Assembly (NCBI RefSeq): GCF_022347685.1
Contig: NZ_JAKRGF010000001.1
Span: 310,001 to 374,000 of the forward strand
Length of the DNA stretch: 64,000 bases
DNA from: Thalassobius sp. Cn5-15
GTDB taxonomy: Bacteria; Pseudomonadota; Alphaproteobacteria; Rhodobacterales; Rhodobacteraceae
Direction of reading: 5' to 3'
Shown: in pieces, positions 1 to 8,948 of the stretch
Position numbering within the stretch: the stretch's first letter is position 1
How the letters are laid out: every line of letters starts with the position of its first letter
Translations under genes and position numbers: made by a program
The notes under the pieces: generated by a model
The model's database searches: none
What the model saw: only the letters and a program-made list of their open reading frames with translations
What the model was told of the DNA's origin: nothing

Positions 1-632
1 TCCTGCGCGAGGGCGTGAAAATCGGTGCGCGTGTGACCATCGGTGACCGCTTCATTGCTCAGCCCGGTGCGACGGTTGGCGGCGATGGGTTTTCCTTCGT
101 GACGCCAGAGGTGTCAAACGTCGAACAGATGCGTGACACCTTGGGCGACGCGGGTGAGGCCAAGGCGCAAAGCTATGCGCGGATCCACTCCCTCGGCTCT
201 GTCAGTGTCGGTGACGACGTCGAAATCGGTGCCAACGCCTGTATCGACTGCGGCACCGTGCGCGATACCCGCGTCGGCAATGGGGTGAAAATCGACAACC
301 TCGCCCAGATCGGTCACAATGTTGAGGTCGGTAATGACACATTGATCTGCGCGCAGGTCGGTATCGCCGGATCGACACGTATCGGTCACAATGTGGTGTT
401 AGGCGGTCAAACCGGGGTCAGCGACAACATCTTTATCGGCGACCACGTGATCACTGGCGGTGCCACCAAGGTGCTGGCCAATGTGCCTGCGGGGCGTGTC
501 ATGCTGGGCTATCCGGCGATGAAGATGGAGACACATGTCGAAGCCTACAAGGGCCTGCGCCGCTTGCCCCGATTGTTCCGCGATGTGGCCGCGTTGAAGA
601 AAGCGGTTTTAAATGCGGACGGGAATGACTAA
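1..632 (+). CDS. lpxD: LpxD, UDP-3-O-acylglucosamine N-acyltransferase, 5' truncated by window edge
   Basis: Transfers a 3-hydroxyacyl chain from acyl-ACP to the 2-amino group of UDP-3-O-acylglucosamine in the cytoplasmic stage of lipid A synthesis. The frame is open from base 3, so the N-terminal part lies outside the window and the first visible GTG is not the real start. About 205 residues remain: imperfect hexapeptide repeats of a left-handed beta helix, the segment KIDNLAQIGHNV with the family's catalytic His, and a helical C-terminus. It is followed after 33 bases by an acyl carrier protein gene on the same strand, which fits an acyl-ACP-using enzyme. Family assignment is firm. Confidence 0.93.
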   Translation, partial: LREGVKIGARVTIGDRFIAQPGATVGGDGFSFVTPEVSNVEQMRDTLGDAGEAKAQSYARIHSLGSVSVGDDVEIGANACIDCGTVRDTRVGNGVKIDNLAQIGHNVEVGNDTLICAQVGIAGSTRIGHNVVLGGQTGVSDNIFIGDHVITGGATKVLANVPAGRVMLGYPAMKMETHVEAYKGLRRLPRLFRDVAALKKAVLNADGND

Positions 633-665
633 ATCATCCTCAGTGAGAGGGAAGGGGACTTGAGC

Positions 666-926
666 ATGAGCATCAAGGAACAGGTAATCGCCATCATCGC
701 CGAGCAGGCCGTTCTGGAACCATCCGACGTGTCCGAAGACAGCACGCTGGAAGATCTGGGAATCGACAGTCTCGGCCTCGTGGAAAGCATCTTCGCCATC
801 GAAGAGGCCTTTGATATTTCGGTGCCGTTCAACGCAAACGAGCCGGAGCAGAGCGATTTTGACATCTCCTCTGTCGCCTCGATCATCAAAGGGATCGAAC
901 AGCTGGTGGTTGAGCAAAAGAAATGA
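666..926 (+). CDS. acyl carrier protein, lpxD-linked
   Basis: An 86-residue acyl carrier protein. The phosphopantetheine attachment Ser is Ser35 in the motif DLGIDSL, followed by an acidic helix as in all ACPs. ATG at 666 is preferred because the purine-rich stretch AGGGAAGGGG ends about 8 bases upstream; a TTG at 660 is possible. Its stop overlaps the start of the ketosynthase gene (ATGA), so the two are probably translationally coupled. The sequence differs from the usual housekeeping AcpP (for example a longer, more hydrophobic C-terminal helix). I infer a specialised carrier supplying a particular acyl chain, perhaps for lipid A, from its position after lpxD. Confidence 0.88.
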   Translation: MSIKEQVIAIIAEQAVLEPSDVSEDSTLEDLGIDSLGLVESIFAIEEAFDISVPFNANEPEQSDFDISSVASIIKGIEQLVVEQKK

Positions 927-2143
927 CCCGCGCAATGAACCGTGTTGTGATCACTGGTGCAGGCACGATCAATGCGCTTGGCGCCTCTGTGCCTGCCACG
1001 CTGGAAGCCATGAGCGAAGGCCGTTGTGGCATTGGCGAGTTGGAGTTTCAGGATGTTGACCGTCTGGCGATCAAGATCGGCGGACAGGTCAAAGGCTATG
1101 ACTCTGAAACACGGTTTAACCGTCAACAACTGGCGCTTTATGACCGGTTCACCCAATTCACTCTGATCGCCGCGCGCGAGGCGCTGGCGCAGTCGGGTTT
1201 GGTGTTTTCCGGTGATCTGGCGGCCACCTCCGGTGTGATCCTTGGCAATTCGGGCGGCGGGATGACCACACTCGATGCCAATTACCGCACGGTTTATGAG
1301 GACGGAAAAAATCGCGTGCACCCGTTCGTGGTGCCGAAATTGATGAACAACGCCGCCGCCAGCCATGTGTCGATGGAGTTTAACCTCAAAGGTCCCAGTT
1401 TCACCGTGGCCACCGCGTGTGCCAGTTCGAACCATGCAATGGCGCAGGCCTTTAACATGGTGCGCTCTGGGATGTCCAAGGCGATGGTGACCGGCGGTTC
1501 TGAATCTATGCTGTGTTTTGGCGGTGTGAAGGCCTGGGAAGGTCTGCGCGTGATGTCAAAGGACGCCTGCCGCCCGTTCAGTGCCAACCGTAATGGTATG
1601 GTACAAGGCGAAGGCGCGGCGATTTTTGTGTTTGAGGAATACGAACATGCCAAAGCGCGCGGCGCTGACATTCTGGCAGAGGTGGCGGGGTTTGCCATGT
1701 CCTCTGACGCCAGTGATATCGTCATGCCGTCCAAACAGGGCGCGGCGCGGGCGATTTCCGGGGCCTTGCGGGATGCGGGCATCAACGCCGATCAGGTTGG
1801 CTATATCAACGCCCATGGCACCGGCACGGCGGCGAATGACAAAACGGAATGTGCTGCAGTGGCTGATGTATTCGGGGCGCATGCGGATCAGTTGATGATT
1901 TCGTCGACCAAAGCGATGCACGGCCACCTTATCGGCGGCACCGGCGCGGTCGAGTTGCTGGCCTGTATCATGGCGCTGCGCGACGGGGTGATTGCCCCCA
2001 CCATTGGCTATGAGGAGGCTGATCCCGAGTGCGCGCTGGATGTGGTCCCGAATGAAGCGCGGGAGGCGCAGGTAGACTATGTGCTGTCCAATGCCTTTGC
2101 CTTTGGCGGGCTGAACGCGGTTCTGGCGCTGAAACGCGCCTGA
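923..2143 (+). CDS. beta-ketoacyl-ACP synthase, FabF/KAS II-like
   Basis: Condenses acyl groups with malonyl-ACP. The 406-residue protein has the KAS catalytic set: Cys166 in ATACASSNHA, His298 in NAHGTGT, Lys330 and His335 in KAMHGHLIGGTGAVE. The length is normal for FabF-type enzymes. ATG 923 overlaps the ACP stop; an internal ATG at 935 is a possible alternative start. The HGH and GGTGAVE segments depart from the common TGHLLGAAG pattern, so this is likely a side branch of the family and not the housekeeping FabF. With the adjacent ACP it may form a dedicated two-gene elongation or loading unit. Confidence 0.9.
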   Translation: MTRAMNRVVITGAGTINALGASVPATLEAMSEGRCGIGELEFQDVDRLAIKIGGQVKGYDSETRFNRQQLALYDRFTQFTLIAAREALAQSGLVFSGDLAATSGVILGNSGGGMTTLDANYRTVYEDGKNRVHPFVVPKLMNNAAASHVSMEFNLKGPSFTVATACASSNHAMAQAFNMVRSGMSKAMVTGGSESMLCFGGVKAWEGLRVMSKDACRPFSANRNGMVQGEGAAIFVFEEYEHAKARGADILAEVAGFAMSSDASDIVMPSKQGAARAISGALRDAGINADQVGYINAHGTGTAANDKTECAAVADVFGAHADQLMISSTKAMHGHLIGGTGAVELLACIMALRDGVIAPTIGYEEADPECALDVVPNEAREAQVDYVLSNAFAFGGLNAVLALKRA

Positions 2144-2164
2144 TCGACACGCAGTGTTCGAAAT

Positions 2165-2206
2165 AAAAAGGCCGCGTTGGAGACATCCCAACGCGGCCTT
2201 TCTTTT
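2165..2206. terminator. bidirectional intrinsic terminator
   Basis: An 11-bp GC-rich stem (2170-2180 with 2188-2198) with a 7-base loop is flanked by an A run on the left and a T-rich run on the right. It can end the ketosynthase transcript on the plus strand and the ialB-type gene on the minus strand, which converge here. Confidence 0.9.
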
Positions 2207-2221
2207 GCAACTGTGCTGGCC

Positions 2222-2866
2222 TTAGCGCTGCAGTGTTGCCGTTACTTTGTCGTAGCCGGCGGTGAAACCGCTAAGTGACATTTTCAGGTCAACGCGCTGA
2301 TCGGGCGCGACGAAAGGCACCAGTGAGACAATCGCGCTGGCACCGCGCTTGTAGGCGTCAATGTCCTGTTGGGTCAGGCCGATACGGGCGTAGCAGCCCT
2401 GCGGGTCACAGACAGAGAACGGGTAACGCTGTGGCACATTGGCATCGACAAGGATAGTCAGCTGCGCCGTCAGCAGGGTTTCCAGCGGCACTGCGACCAG
2501 TGCACCAGCGACAGCCTGACCACCCGGAGGCAGACGGAAGATGCGCATGTTGGCGACCTGATTGCCTTCGGCACCATACAGCGGCTGCAGCAGCTGGCAT
2601 GGCTCTTGTTCCTGACCGGTGCGGTAGCATTCCAGCTGCCAGTCGCCGCTTTCTTCGCGGATATAGGACTGCGGCTGTGTCGGAGTGCCAGTGTTCAGGC
2701 CGGCGCCTTGTTGCGCGTCGGGAGCGGGGGTGGAATCGGTATTGGGTTGCGTCGCCTCCGCCGCAGTATCTGCACTGCTGGCGTCGGTCGTGGCGTCCTG
2801 TGCGAAAGCCGCTGCACCACAGGTGAGCGCGGCGATCAATGAGAGGGATTTCGACAACTTGTTCAT
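2222..2866 (-). CDS. invasion-associated locus B (IalB) family secreted protein
   Basis: A 214-residue exported protein. It has a Sec signal peptide (basic MNKLSK, hydrophobic core, cleavage near AFAQD), then a low-complexity Ala/Thr/Asp/Pro linker of about 45 residues, then an IalB-type domain with pairs of cysteines (ECYRTGQEQEPC, CDPQGC) likely to form disulfides. The frame stays open to 3055, but that extension would cross a hairpin terminator, so the ATG at 2866 in front of the signal peptide is chosen. IalB proteins are periplasmic or surface proteins of poorly known role in free-living bacteria. Transcription is convergent with the ketosynthase. Confidence 0.85.
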   Translation of the reverse strand: MNKLSKSLSLIAALTCGAAAFAQDATTDASSADTAAEATQPNTDSTPAPDAQQGAGLNTGTPTQPQSYIREESGDWQLECYRTGQEQEPCQLLQPLYGAEGNQVANMRIFRLPPGGQAVAGALVAVPLETLLTAQLTILVDANVPQRYPFSVCDPQGCYARIGLTQQDIDAYKRGASAIVSLVPFVAPDQRVDLKMSLSGFTAGYDKVTATLQR

Positions 2867-3041
2867 GGAGGTATCAACCCGTTTTTTGCTTATCCATAGC
2901 CCGTGTAACATGGGCCTTCGGCCTTCGTAAGCATGTAATATTGGCAGGCCGTCGGGCAACAGCGAAAACCCGCCGCTGATGTTCACAGTCAGGTGATGTG
3001 GTTGATGAGCGATGCCGGGTAACAATTTGAAAATAAATAAA

Positions 3042-3110
3042 GAAAAAGGGGCCATAAGCGGCCCCTAATTCAATTTTTGCTCCCCGTCGGACTGGCCGAC
3101 TTAGTCATTA
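3042..3110 (-). ncRNA. putative small RNA or attenuated leader upstream of the IalB gene
   Basis: On the minus strand a short hairpin (GTCGG/CCGAC arms around 3086-3100) is followed by an A/U-rich spacer. Then comes a strong intrinsic terminator: AGGGGCC and GGCCCCT arms at 3048-3067, followed by T5-C-T3. A TTGACC box at 3144-3139, with a weak TAGCGT 17 bases further on, could be its promoter. It ends about 180 bases before the IalB start, so it could be either an independent RNA of about 70 nt or a terminated leader. No known RNA family is recognised. Confidence 0.4.
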
Positions 3111-3165
3111 AAGGGACGCTAGGATGTTTGCCTGTTCGGGTCAACAGTTCCCGTCATATTTTTTT

Positions 3166-3252
3166 GAAAAAAGGTGCCGCCCTGTATTTTACAGGGCGGC
3201 CAGTCTGACAGGGAGGAAGTCATCCACCCGCGATGGACATGGCGGATGGATA
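3166..3252 (-). ncRNA. putative small RNA with anti-Shine-Dalgarno linker (copy A)
   Basis: Read on the minus strand: a 10-bp hairpin (3251-3242 with 3231-3222, one G-U pair only when read as minus RNA), then a single-stranded linker containing CUUCCUCCCUGUCAGACUG, then a 10-bp intrinsic terminator (3200-3191 with 3185-3176) ending in ACCUUUUUU. A TATAGT element just upstream (3258-3263) could be the -10 box; no convincing -35 is seen. No gene-length frame fits. The same order hairpin, CCUCCCUGU core, terminator recurs near 26.2 kb. CCUCCC-bearing sRNAs are known in Rhodobacteraceae, but I cannot show membership of that family. Confidence 0.45.
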
Positions 3253-3332
3253 AGGCCACTATAGCGCGACAAACTTAATGAATTCCTTATGCACCGCACG
3301 CATGTGCAGTGCGCAGATGACAGGGGCCTCAG

Positions 3333-4883
3333 GTGGATCAGAAACTCTTTATCGGTGGCGGTGGTGAGAACTACGGTGAACAACAATTTCTGTCGTTGAA
3401 ATACGCAAACCGCCACGGGCTGATCGCAGGCGCTACCGGCACCGGCAAAACCGTGACCCTGCAGATCATGGCCGAAGGGTTCTCGGCCGCCGGCGTGCCG
3501 GTGTTCATGGCGGATGTGAAGGGCGATCTGGCCGGTCTTGCCAAAGCCGGGCGTGCGGATTTCAAACTGCATCAGGCCTTTAGCGATCGCGCGGCGAAAA
3601 TCGGGTTTCAGGGGTACTCCTACGCGGGTTTCCCCGTCACCTTCTGGGATATGTTTGGCCAGCAGGGCCATCCAGTGCGCACTACGGTCGCCGATATGGG
3701 GCCACTTTTGCTGTCGCGTTTGTTGGAGTTGAGTGAAGCGCAGGAAGGTGTGCTGAACATTGCCTTCCGTATCGCCGATGAACAGGGGCTAGCACTGTTG
3801 GACCTGAAGGATCTGCAGGCGATGCTGGTCTGGCTGGGTGAAAACCGCGCCGATGTGGCGCTGCGCTACGGCAATATCGCTACCGCCTCGATCGGGGCGA
3901 TTCAGCGGCGGCTGCTGGTCTTGGAAAATCAGGGGGCAACGCAGCTCTTTGGTGAACCTGCGCTGGATCTGGGCGATCTGATGCGCTGTGACCCTGACGG
4001 GCGCGGGCAGATCAATATTCTGGCCGCGGATCAACTGATGGGATCACCGCGTCTTTATGCGACCTTCTTGCTGTGGCTGTTGTCAGAGCTGTTTGAGACC
4101 CTGCCAGAGGTGGGCGATCCCGATAAACCCAGGCTGGTTTTCTTCTTTGATGAGGCCCACCTGCTGTTTGAGGATGCCCCTAAAGCATTGGTTGACAAGG
4201 TGGAACAGGTGGCGCGCCTGATCCGGTCCAAGGGCGTTGGCGTCTATTTCGTCACCCAAAACCCTGATGACGTGCCAGAGGATATTCTGGGGCAGCTGGG
4301 CAACCGCGTACAACACGCGCTGCGCGCCTTTACCGCACGGGACCGCAAAGCATTGCGCATGGCGGCTGAAACCTACCGCGACAACCCCCGTTTTGACACA
4401 GAGGACGCAATCCGTGAGGTCGGTGTGGGGGAGGCGGTAACGTCTTTTCTGGCCAAGAAAGGGGTGCCGGGCATGGTCGAACGCACCCTGATCCGTCCGC
4501 CATCCTCACAATTGGGACCAATCACCAAGGCAGAGAGGGCAGGGCTTATGGCGGCCTCTGCGCTTGCAGGAAAATACGACATGGCCCAAGACCGTGAGAG
4601 CGCATATGAGATATTGACGAAACGCGCCGAACAGGCGGCTCTTGCGGCAGAACAAGCTGAAGAGAAAGAAGAACAGGCTGAGGTGGCTGAACGCGCATAT
4701 CGCTCCGCGCGGCGCTACAGCGGATCGCGTGTGGGCCGTTCCTCGGCCCGCGTGACCCGCAGCAGGGCGCAGGGCGACACCATCGGCAGCGCTCTTGGCA
4801 AAGCACTGGTGAAAGAGCTGCGCGGCACCACGGGGCGCCGGTTGGTGCGTGGCATTCTTGGTGGGTTGTTTAAGGGACGTTAG
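3333..4883 (+). CDS. HerA-like ATPase, DUF853/YjgR family
   Basis: A 516-residue P-loop ATPase related to the HerA/FtsK DNA translocases. Walker A is GATGTGKT (residues 33-40) and Walker B FFDEAH lies near residue 272. The C-terminus has a charged coiled segment rich in Ala/Glu (about 430-460), then an Arg/Ser-rich basic tail that could bind nucleic acid. The start is GTG at 3333, the most upstream sensible codon, after CAGGGGCC. The YjgR branch has no settled function; DNA processing is inferred from the HerA fold. Its stop overlaps the stop of the convergent pseudouridine synthase gene. Confidence 0.88.
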   Translation: MDQKLFIGGGGENYGEQQFLSLKYANRHGLIAGATGTGKTVTLQIMAEGFSAAGVPVFMADVKGDLAGLAKAGRADFKLHQAFSDRAAKIGFQGYSYAGFPVTFWDMFGQQGHPVRTTVADMGPLLLSRLLELSEAQEGVLNIAFRIADEQGLALLDLKDLQAMLVWLGENRADVALRYGNIATASIGAIQRRLLVLENQGATQLFGEPALDLGDLMRCDPDGRGQINILAADQLMGSPRLYATFLLWLLSELFETLPEVGDPDKPRLVFFFDEAHLLFEDAPKALVDKVEQVARLIRSKGVGVYFVTQNPDDVPEDILGQLGNRVQHALRAFTARDRKALRMAAETYRDNPRFDTEDAIREVGVGEAVTSFLAKKGVPGMVERTLIRPPSSQLGPITKAERAGLMAASALAGKYDMAQDRESAYEILTKRAEQAALAAEQAEEKEEQAEVAERAYRSARRYSGSRVGRSSARVTRSRAQGDTIGSALGKALVKELRGTTGRRLVRGILGGLFKGR

Positions 4884-5425
4884 GCGTCCCGCCACTCACC
4901 CGGCTGCAACTGCCCCAGATGCCAATCACCGATGCGTACGCGGATCAGTCGCAACGTTGGAAACCCCGCTGCGGCGGTCATTCGGCGGACCTGGCGATTG
5001 CGTCCTTCGGAAATCGTCAATTGCAGCCAGCTGTCAGGAATGCTCTTGCGCACTCGGATGGGCGGTACACGTTCCCAGACGTCTGGTGCTCTCAGCCGTT
5101 CAGCACGGGCTGGGCGGGTCATGCCGTCCTTCAACTCTATCCCCTTGGCCAGACGCGCTAGCGCTTCATCGGTGATGTTTCCCTCAACCTGCGCCCAGTA
5201 GGTCTTGGACATCTTGTGGCGGGGATTGGAAATCTTCGCTTGCAGCTTGCCATTGTCGGTCAGCACCATCAGGCCTTCGCTGTCGCGATCCAGACGCCCT
5301 GCCGGATAGACCTGCGGCACGTTGATGAAATCAGACAAAGTCGCACGCTTGCTGCCTTCGCTGCCACGATCCGTGAACTGCGACAGCACATCAAAGGGCT
5401 TGTTAAACAGGATCACCCGCGTCAC
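4880..5425 (-). CDS. rluE: RluE-type 23S rRNA pseudouridine synthase
   Basis: A 181-residue RsuA/RluB/E/F-family pseudouridine synthase without an S4 domain, the length expected for RluE. The catalytic Asp46 sits in [10 protein letters not shown], and the GRNRQVRRM motif is present near residue 145. RluE isomerises a uridine in 23S rRNA domain V in E. coli; the same substrate is inferred here. The start is GTG at 5425, with AAAGGGG about 7 bases upstream. It lies 72 bases downstream of trpE on the same strand with no visible terminator, so read-through from trpE is possible. Confidence 0.9.
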   Translation of the reverse strand: MTRVILFNKPFDVLSQFTDRGSEGSKRATLSDFINVPQVYPAGRLDRDSEGLMVLTDNGKLQAKISNPRHKMSKTYWAQVEGNITDEALARLAKGIELKDGMTRPARAERLRAPDVWERVPPIRVRKSIPDSWLQLTISEGRNRQVRRMTAAAGFPTLRLIRVRIGDWHLGQLQPGEWRDA

Positions 5426-5497
5426 GCCGCGCCCCTTTCAATGTTCCAAAATACGCCCGCCGGAGGTATGCCGCGATGGCGGCACCCTGTGCGGGGA

Positions 5498-7009
5498 TCA
5501 GGTGTTGCCGGATCTGGTGAAGCGCGCCGCGTCCGCCGCAGCACGACGGATGGCGTTGGATTTATGCACGGTTTCCATAAACTCTGCTTCAGGATCACTG
5601 TCATAAACCACGCCGCCACCGGCCTGAATGTAAAGTTTCTGATCCTTCACAATTGCTGTACGCAGGGCGATGCACATGTCCATGTCGCCTCCAGCACTGA
5701 AATAGCCGAGGCCACCGCCATAAATGCCGCGCTTTTCCGGTTCCAACTCATCGATGATCTGCATCGCACGCACTTTCGGCGCGCCGGACACAGTGCCTGC
5801 CGGCATACCGGCGAAGTAGGCATCAACCGCATCCTTGCCCTCATCCAATTCACCCACCACGTTGGACACAATATGCATCACATGGCTGTAGCGTTCGATG
5901 ATAAACTCCTCTGTGGGTTTCACAGTGCCGATTTTCGCCACCCTTCCCACGTCGTTGCGGCCCAGATCCAGCAGCATCAGATGCTCCGCCAGCTCTTTCT
6001 GATCGGCCAGCAGATCGGCCTCCAGCGCCTTATCTTCTGCCGGTGTAGCACCACGGGGGCGAGTGCCGGCGATGGGGCGAATGGTAACCTCGTTGTCAAA
6101 GACGCGCACCAGAATTTCCGGGCTGGCGCCAATCACCTGAAAGCCGCCGAAGTTGAAATAAAACATGAAAGGCGACGGATTGGTCCGGCGCAGTGAACGG
6201 TAAAGCGCGAAAGGCGGCAGGGTGAAGTCCTGCGTCCAGCGCTGGCTGGGCACCACCTGAAAGATGTCACCGGCGCGGATATAGTCCTTGGCCTTTTCAA
6301 CGGCGGCCAGATAAGCGTCTTTGGCAAAGTTTGACTGCGGCGGTGCAACCTCATCCGCCTCACCCAGATCGCGGCTGGCCTGTGGCATGGCGCGTTCCAT
6401 ATCACGAACGGCATCCATCACCCGTTCTGCCGCCTGCGCATAGGCCGCGCGGGCGGATTGACCTTCATTGGTCCAGACAGGGGACACAACGGTGACGTCG
6501 CCTTTGACCCCGTCCAGCACCGCGACCACCGACGGGCGCATCATCACCGCATCGGGCACGCCCAGAGGATCAGGATTCACGTCGGGCAGATGTTCGACCA
6601 GACGGATGGTGTCATAGCCCAGATACCCGAACAGGCCTGCGGCAGCGGCAGGCAGATCGTCGGGCAGGTCAATCTTGCTCTCGGCAATCAGCGCGCGCAG
6701 ATTGTCCAGCGGGTTACCGGTCTGATCCTCAAACGCTTCGCCGTCGAAACGAGCGGTGCGGTTGATCTGCGATTGTTCGCCATGACAGCGCCAGATCACA
6801 TCAGGTTTCATGCCGACGATCGAAAAGCGCCCTCGCACCTCGCCGCCGGTCACAGATTCCAGTACAAAGGCGTCTTTCTGTGCGCCCGTCATCTTCAACA
6901 TCAACGACACCGGCGTGTCGAGGTCTGCGGCAAGACGCGCGTAAACAACCTGATTTTCACCGGCCTCATAGGCACGGGCGAAATCATCATAGGAGGGAAT
7001 AAGATCCAC
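5498..7009 (-). CDS. trpE: anthranilate synthase component I
   Basis: Converts chorismate plus ammonia to anthranilate, the first step of tryptophan synthesis, together with TrpG. The 503-residue product has the N-terminal regulatory domain and the chorismate-binding domain: IAGTRPRG, DLGRNDVGRVA, HIVSNV, GMPAGTVSGAPKVRAMQII and YGGGLGYFSAGGDMD. GTG 7009 is chosen because AAAGGAAA lies 7 bases upstream and the product length is typical. The gene begins 26 bases after the ppiD-like gene on the same strand, so the two form an operon. The partner trpG lies about 41 kb away in a trpGDC block. Confidence 0.96.
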   Translation of the reverse strand: MDLIPSYDDFARAYEAGENQVVYARLAADLDTPVSLMLKMTGAQKDAFVLESVTGGEVRGRFSIVGMKPDVIWRCHGEQSQINRTARFDGEAFEDQTGNPLDNLRALIAESKIDLPDDLPAAAAGLFGYLGYDTIRLVEHLPDVNPDPLGVPDAVMMRPSVVAVLDGVKGDVTVVSPVWTNEGQSARAAYAQAAERVMDAVRDMERAMPQASRDLGEADEVAPPQSNFAKDAYLAAVEKAKDYIRAGDIFQVVPSQRWTQDFTLPPFALYRSLRRTNPSPFMFYFNFGGFQVIGASPEILVRVFDNEVTIRPIAGTRPRGATPAEDKALEADLLADQKELAEHLMLLDLGRNDVGRVAKIGTVKPTEEFIIERYSHVMHIVSNVVGELDEGKDAVDAYFAGMPAGTVSGAPKVRAMQIIDELEPEKRGIYGGGLGYFSAGGDMDMCIALRTAIVKDQKLYIQAGGGVVYDSDPEAEFMETVHKSNAIRRAAADAARFTRSGNT

Positions 7010-7034
7010 CGTTCGTTTTCCTTTGCGATCCCGC

Positions 7035-8876
7035 TTAGCGGAAGTTTGCATGAACCGCATTGATTGCGGTCTGATCCAGATAGATGCCAGCAGCGTCCTG
7101 AATAGCGCGCGCATAAGCGGCGTAGAGGTCATCAGACAGACCCGCATCGCCCTGCTGCGCCAGAATGTTGCGGAAACCGACCACTTCGGCGTTGTCCAGA
7201 TCGGGGCCGTTCACCGCCCCAAGGCTGACAATGCTTACAGTACCATCTGCGTCCGCCACCACAGCCGCATCCCCGGCAGTCATCGCAAAGACCTGGTTGA
7301 TCAGCGCCTCAGGGGCATCTGTGATGAAGTCAGAGCGCATAATGTCCGTTTCCGCGCGTGCGGTCAGCCCCAATTCGTCCATGCCGGTGCCGGATTTCAC
7401 TTGCTCTAGCAACTCCTCGGCCTTGGCGGAAAGCGCCTTGGCGGTTTGCGCGGACCGCCATGCGGCGGTCGCTTCGGCACGCACACTGTCCAGCGGTTGC
7501 ACGGCGGCGGCGACATTTTCGTCAAAGCGCAGGGCGACAATGCCGCCATCGTCCAGGCGGATGATTTCGGGATAGTCGCTGGCCGTCACCGACGTTGCGG
7601 CCTCGCGGAAGGCGCCATAGCCTGCGATTGGTTCTTCGCTGGCGTCATGCCAGTCGATGCTGGCCAATTTTGCGCCGCCTTCACCGTCCAGCTCTTCTAG
7701 CGTCGCGCCACCAGCCAAAAGGTTGTCGATGTCTTCGGATACACGTTCGATCTGGCGGCGGGCAGCCCCGGCTGCCAGATCGGCGTGCAATTCGTCACGC
7801 GCCTGTTCCAGCGTGGTCTCTGACCCCAGAAGAATGCCGTTTATGCGGAACAGCGCCGGGCCAAGCGAGGTTTCCACCGGTCCCACAACGCCCGTGCCCG
7901 GTGCGGCAAAGACCTCCTCAGCCGCGCTGCCAAGGCTGGCGGCTGTGGCATCGCCCAGATCCACATCGGCCAGATCCAGACCACGGTCGGCCACCAGTGT
8001 TTCAAAGTTTTTTTCGCCCGCATCAAGCGCTGCACGCGCAGCTTCGGCGCTGGCAGCATCGGAATAGATCAGGCGTTCGACCAGACGGCGCTCAGGGACG
8101 AGGTATTGATCAATCCGCTCTTCATAAAGAGATTTGATCTGGGCCTCATCCACCTCGATGCCAGCCACCAGGTCATCAGGCGACAGCCAGATGTAGGTCA
8201 GGCGCTTCTTGGCGGGGGTGGTGAACTGATCGACGTTTTCGCTGTGAAACGCGGTCAGCTGCGCCTCTGTCGGTGCGGCGATCTGCGCGCTGAGGTGCGT
8301 GGTGTTGAGCAGCGCCCAAGTGAAATCGCGGCGTTCACCCGCGTAGTTGATCAGTGTGTTGGCATAGGTCGAAGGCATTGGCGTGCCGGTGACAACCGCG
8401 CCTTGCAGCAGTGCGCGCACGGTGTCGGCGCGCATCTGGCCTTCAAACTCGATTTCAGACAGGCCCGCCTGTTGCAGCGCAAAGCGATAGCTGTCGCGGT
8501 CAAAACCATTCGCGCTCTGGAAGGTGGGAATGGCGAGGATCTGTTTGCTCAATGTCTCATCACCGATCGACAGGCCCAGTTTCGCTGCTTCATTGTCCAG
8601 CGATGCCTGACCCACCAAACGGGCCAGAACCGCACGGTCGATACCGGCAGAGAGGACCTGATTGAACGGCATCGCGGAACCGGCCTGTGCCTCGATCGCG
8701 CGGATGTCCTGTTGCAGGGCGCGGGCGTAATCGTTGACGTCGATATCTTCATCGCCGACCGATCCCACGCGGGTGATATTGCCCGACAGGTTGGTGGCGC
8801 CAAAGCCGCCAAGCCCCACGATCAACAGGCCCATGATGCCCCACATGAAGGTTTTGGAAGTCTTGCCGCTGGCCAT
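7035..8876 (-). CDS. ppiD: PpiD-like periplasmic folding chaperone (SurA_N/PPIC)
   Basis: A 613-residue membrane-anchored protein. One N-terminal membrane segment (about residues 10-28, FMWGIMGLLIVGLGGF) is followed by a SurA-N-like chaperone region and a degenerate parvulin (PPIC) region around 250-360. PpiD assists folding of proteins as they leave the Sec translocon. The parvulin part looks poorly conserved, so isomerase activity is doubtful and a chaperone role is more likely. It is the first gene of a ppiD-trpE pair, an arrangement I recall as common in Rhodobacterales. Confidence 0.88.
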   Translation of the reverse strand: MASGKTSKTFMWGIMGLLIVGLGGFGATNLSGNITRVGSVGDEDIDVNDYARALQQDIRAIEAQAGSAMPFNQVLSAGIDRAVLARLVGQASLDNEAAKLGLSIGDETLSKQILAIPTFQSANGFDRDSYRFALQQAGLSEIEFEGQMRADTVRALLQGAVVTGTPMPSTYANTLINYAGERRDFTWALLNTTHLSAQIAAPTEAQLTAFHSENVDQFTTPAKKRLTYIWLSPDDLVAGIEVDEAQIKSLYEERIDQYLVPERRLVERLIYSDAASAEAARAALDAGEKNFETLVADRGLDLADVDLGDATAASLGSAAEEVFAAPGTGVVGPVETSLGPALFRINGILLGSETTLEQARDELHADLAAGAARRQIERVSEDIDNLLAGGATLEELDGEGGAKLASIDWHDASEEPIAGYGAFREAATSVTASDYPEIIRLDDGGIVALRFDENVAAAVQPLDSVRAEATAAWRSAQTAKALSAKAEELLEQVKSGTGMDELGLTARAETDIMRSDFITDAPEALINQVFAMTAGDAAVVADADGTVSIVSLGAVNGPDLDNAEVVGFRNILAQQGDAGLSDDLYAAYARAIQDAAGIYLDQTAINAVHANFR

Positions 8877-8948
8877 GTTCAGTCCTCAATATATCGTCAG
8901 CCGCCGCAGGGTCTGGCCCACGGCGCAAATTTAGCTGTTCGCGAATGT

